From Eretmocerus hayati (taxonomy: Eukaryota; Arthropoda; Insecta; Hymenoptera; Aphelinidae), in assembly GCA_029851415.1 (NCBI GenBank), contig CM056744.1, forward strand, positions 12,283,268 through 12,347,267: a DNA stretch of 64,000 bases, read 5' to 3'. This document shows positions 60,986-64,000 of the stretch, piece by piece. The stretch's first letter is position 1, and each line of letters begins with the position of its first letter. The notes under the pieces were generated by a model that saw nothing but the letters and a program-made list of their open reading frames with translations, did no database searches and was not told where the DNA came from. The translations under genes were made by a program, and so were the position numbers.

Positions 60986-63900
60986 TATTAAAAAATATCT
61001 TCCAAAGAATTATCCATTTCTACGTAATATCACATAATTTCCATCATCACTTTTCCAGACCGGTAAATCACCAAAAATATCTCAACATCGCAAAACTCTC
61101 GTCAAAGTCAACTATAATATACGTGTACTTCCTCCCCTCTTTTTCCTGTACACATACACATGAAAATACTTGTATGTGCACTGATACATCTCTTGTAAAA
61201 CCTCAGGGTTCGTTTTAGCATCAAGATAATATAGAGGAGGCGTGACGGAAACGGGACCGATTTATGACCCAACCGAGGCGTTTCGATATACATCGGTATA
61301 AATACATATATATGTATTCGTGTTTCTTGGTCGGGTTGAACGACATTTCGAAAAATCGAGTATATTGAAGATGAGCTGGATGATGTCGAATATCGTTGCG
61401 GAATTTTGGAAGAATGTGGGCGGAGGACTAAAGAATTTTTTGCCGGGAAAGATTTGATGAATGACACGTTTACGGGATCCTTTTGAAACGGTGTAGGAAG
61501 TTTATTTGAATCAGAGATGGCCATGGTGTGGTGAAAAATGATTTTGCTTTGTGAATCAACAAGGTTTCAAGATTATTTTATCAGCGTGGTCGATTTAGAG
61601 TTGATGTTATCGCGGACCACTGGAAATTGAATTTTCATTGAGAAATCTCTCTTCAATCAATTTTGATTAGAAAATTATGATGCATGAGCAGAATGTGAAT
61701 TAGGCGTACAATTTGTGAATGGAATTGATCAAGTACTAGTTTCAGGTGATGTTTATGTTGAAATGTTCAATATCAAGATGGTGATCTCACGATAAAATTT
61801 GTATGCTTCTTTGCAAATCAAATTCCTTCATTCCTAATTTTCACCATAACTTTATTCGAATTCAATATTCAAATATCGTGGCTCATTCATTCACATTTAT
61901 TCACTAATCTCGATTAAAAACTAAAATTTTCCCCTCAAAATGCTCAAACATTGAAAATTTAAATTATCATGACACAAAAATTTTCAATACTCTCATTCAC
62001 ACACTATCCATACGTTAAACATGAAAAGATACAAATAACGAGCTCACGGAAGCCTTATTTCTGCTATCACTAATAAGAGTAACGACGAAAATACGCGGAT
62101 GAGCTAGTACTCAAGCGACCGTAATAGATAAATGCGTGAAAACTTGCTATGGGCAATTAGAAAGTTTTGTTATCAGTATAGAGAGGAAATACTATTTAGC
62201 AAACTTGCTTAGTGGCAAAACAGGTGCCGATTTCAAGTAGAAAGTGTATACACTCTAACGAAGTATATATACTATTCCATTCATGAAAATACTAGTTTTT
62301 GTCACTTATACATCGATTGACTGTAAAGCAAAATACACTAAAAGAATTTTCCTGACTCTATTTTGACGCGCGGGTTGATCTCAATTGATGAGAGTAAAAT
62401 TGTGACCGGTGAGGAAAAAATTATCGACATCGGCGATCGTTTGTGGAATAATCGATGAATCGTGGGCGTATTAACACAACACTTTTCCATGACTTCCGGA
62501 TTTCTATTATCAGTAGTCTTGATGAGTGACTGAATTTCTGCACTTTATATATCGATCTTTGCACGTTCGAGATTTTCACTTTTCATGTGTATAAATACTT
62601 ACTTACCCATTTGATGGTTCATATAATTGAGTTAACCGGTTTTATGTGATGATGATGTTGGTGTAATTTTTAGTGATATCTAGTTGGAATGTGCTTCCCA
62701 TTTGAGATAATTTACTCTCATCGAGTTTATTTGGTTAGGAATGTATCACTCTTTTGAGTTGATGTATGGAAATAAATGAGCCCGATTTGGAATTTTATTA
62801 AGAGGAAAAAGCTTTATCCCATCTCGGGCAAGTAAAATTCTACTTCATGTTTGAAATATTCTGGTGGATTACATCTGTTCCAAAATGTTTTGTGTCATTG
62901 AATCTGTTGAAAAAATGTGAAAAACGAGGATAATATCGCAAAAACTGTGGGACAATCAATGAGTGAACTGTGAAATTTTCCACAAGATTCTCGGAAATGT
63001 AATATTCATTAACGAATGTCCTAAAGAATGGTAATACGTTCTCACACATAGAGTATTTGAATTGGGATTCTTTGCAAAATTCTTCGAGATGGGAATTTTT
63101 CCGAGAAAAATGCCCGGATTTTTTCATTTTTTCATTTCTGTTATCTTTGAGCTCATATATTTAGAATAGATCTATCTGGTATCTCAAATCATAAAAAAAT
63201 TGTATTAATTTTTAAAATTTGGAATAAGGAATTGTATTCCTTTCAATTCATGCAAATTCGATACATTATAGAAAGTTCATCTGGAGATTTTTAAATTTTC
63301 AGAAGATAAATTATACCACTACAATCCGTATTGTTGTTTTGAAGATGCATCGAAGCACGTAAAATTCATGTTTTCTCCAATCGATTCTTGTCCTCAGAAA
63401 AAAAATATCGTACAACCTGAACCGATTATCTGAAACAAGATAAACCAGTAATATACCGATGTACCTCTTTACAGCAACATACTAAAATATATCCATCATC
63501 TCAAATTTGCAACTACACCTTCCATACACAATCTTCCATTATCAATCAAAAATAATCCAAACAAAATCAGCCTCTGTCTTTTACCTCGACATCGATTCTG
63601 TAACATCCCAATACCCCCAGATCATATCACTTCGATTTGTCAAAGATTCCAGTACAATATTCTTGTATATACATCGTTCACTTCTGAATGTACACTTTTT
63701 AATATTATAATAAGTACACGAAGTCACATATCAACCGATAAGAATTGTACATCTACACCAGAAAGAGAAAAAATTCAAGTGGCCGTATCTTGATGTAGAG
63801 TACAAAAGAGTCGACAATACGATGTGAAAGGGTAGCTCAAAGAAAGAAAGAAAAGGAAAGGAAAAATAGTGTATAGAGGGATGCAGGGATATGAGGAAGA

Positions 63901-64000
63901 CGTTAACTCGATTAAATACGGGTTTCACGCTCGATCAATTATATGACTTGTGTGTGATGTAAAGCTCAATATAATAGAAGCTACTCGACGTTGGCACACG
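60986..64000. other. AT-rich stretch, no firm gene
   Basis: No transposon ends or RNA genes recognised. Near 61742 TTTCAG-GTGATG is a weak composite splice signal. The minus strand near 62600 has GG-GTAAGTAAGT, a good isolated donor. GAAA-rich repeats occur at 63840-63866. One weak exon candidate is listed. Confidence 0.55.
63303..63433 (+). CDS. Weak terminal-exon candidate
   Basis: TTTTTAAATTTTCAG ends at 63302. It is followed by two bases and 42 open codons to TGA at 63431-63433. The frame reads DKLYHYNPYCCFEDASKHVK, then FMFSPIDSCPQKKNIV. It has four cysteines and mixed charge, looks protein-like, and has no match I can name. A GTAAAA at 63360 could also act as a weak donor. Acceptor quality is good but such signals are frequent in AT-rich DNA. 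Confidence 0.15.

Noticed and set aside
1..64000. CRISPR arrays, prophage, insertion sequences with transposase, bacterial operons
   Set aside because: No regularly spaced direct repeats, no Shine-Dalgarno-led gene series, no transposase-length frame. Composition and repeats are those of an animal genome.

Overview
The window reads as animal, most likely insect, non-coding DNA. I judge this from the AT-rich composition, CpG dinucleotides that are not obviously depleted, abundant microsatellites, several non-autonomous DNA transposons with inverted ends (one clearly pogo/Tigger-like with a TA duplication), short TTAGG-type (insect telomere-type) motifs, and splice-like signals carrying the insect-style CTAAT branch-point motif. 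Reading frames are short throughout. The longest are either shadows of inverted repeats or lack any recognisable domain. No bacterial operon, rRNA, intact tRNA or CRISPR array is visible. Order or species cannot be fixed from the sequence; a hymenopteran would fit but is a guess.

Layout. 1-8 kb: plain AT-rich sequence with one denser island (3.38-3.81 kb) open on both strands. 8.04-8.37 kb: a hairpin-type MITE. 8.4-16 kb: no gene found, some microsatellites. 15.98-16.52 kb: a complex foldback built from repeated GTGCGAGAAGT and ACATTTACGCAC modules, followed by a related smaller foldback pair at 19.07-19.27 kb. 20.65-45.9 kb: mostly intron-like sequence bounded by two near-identical plus-strand sites that each combine a CTAAT branch motif, a pyrimidine tract and CAG joined directly to GTGAGT, which is the signature of recursive (ratcheting) splice sites. 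Between them lie three weak plus-strand exon candidates, the best at 37652-37751, a (TG)n tract, a 445-bp inverted-end element and a CA-rich minisatellite. 46-52 kb: weak terminal-exon candidates, a degenerate tRNA-like relic, a 740-bp element with GTGTACCCAACTTGCC ends, and a microRNA-like hairpin. 55.4-61 kb: a cluster of transposons, comprising a long-armed foldback interrupted by a nested 553-bp element, an element with alternating purine-pyrimidine arms, and a 786-bp pogo-like element. The remainder to 64 kb is AT-rich and holds one weak exon candidate.

How it may work together (inference): the two recursive-splice-like sites and several exon candidates all point to the plus strand, so the simplest model is a large plus-strand gene whose long introns fill most of this window and have collected small non-autonomous transposons. 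No product can be named. Every coding call here is low confidence and is given mainly so that it can be tested with RNA data.
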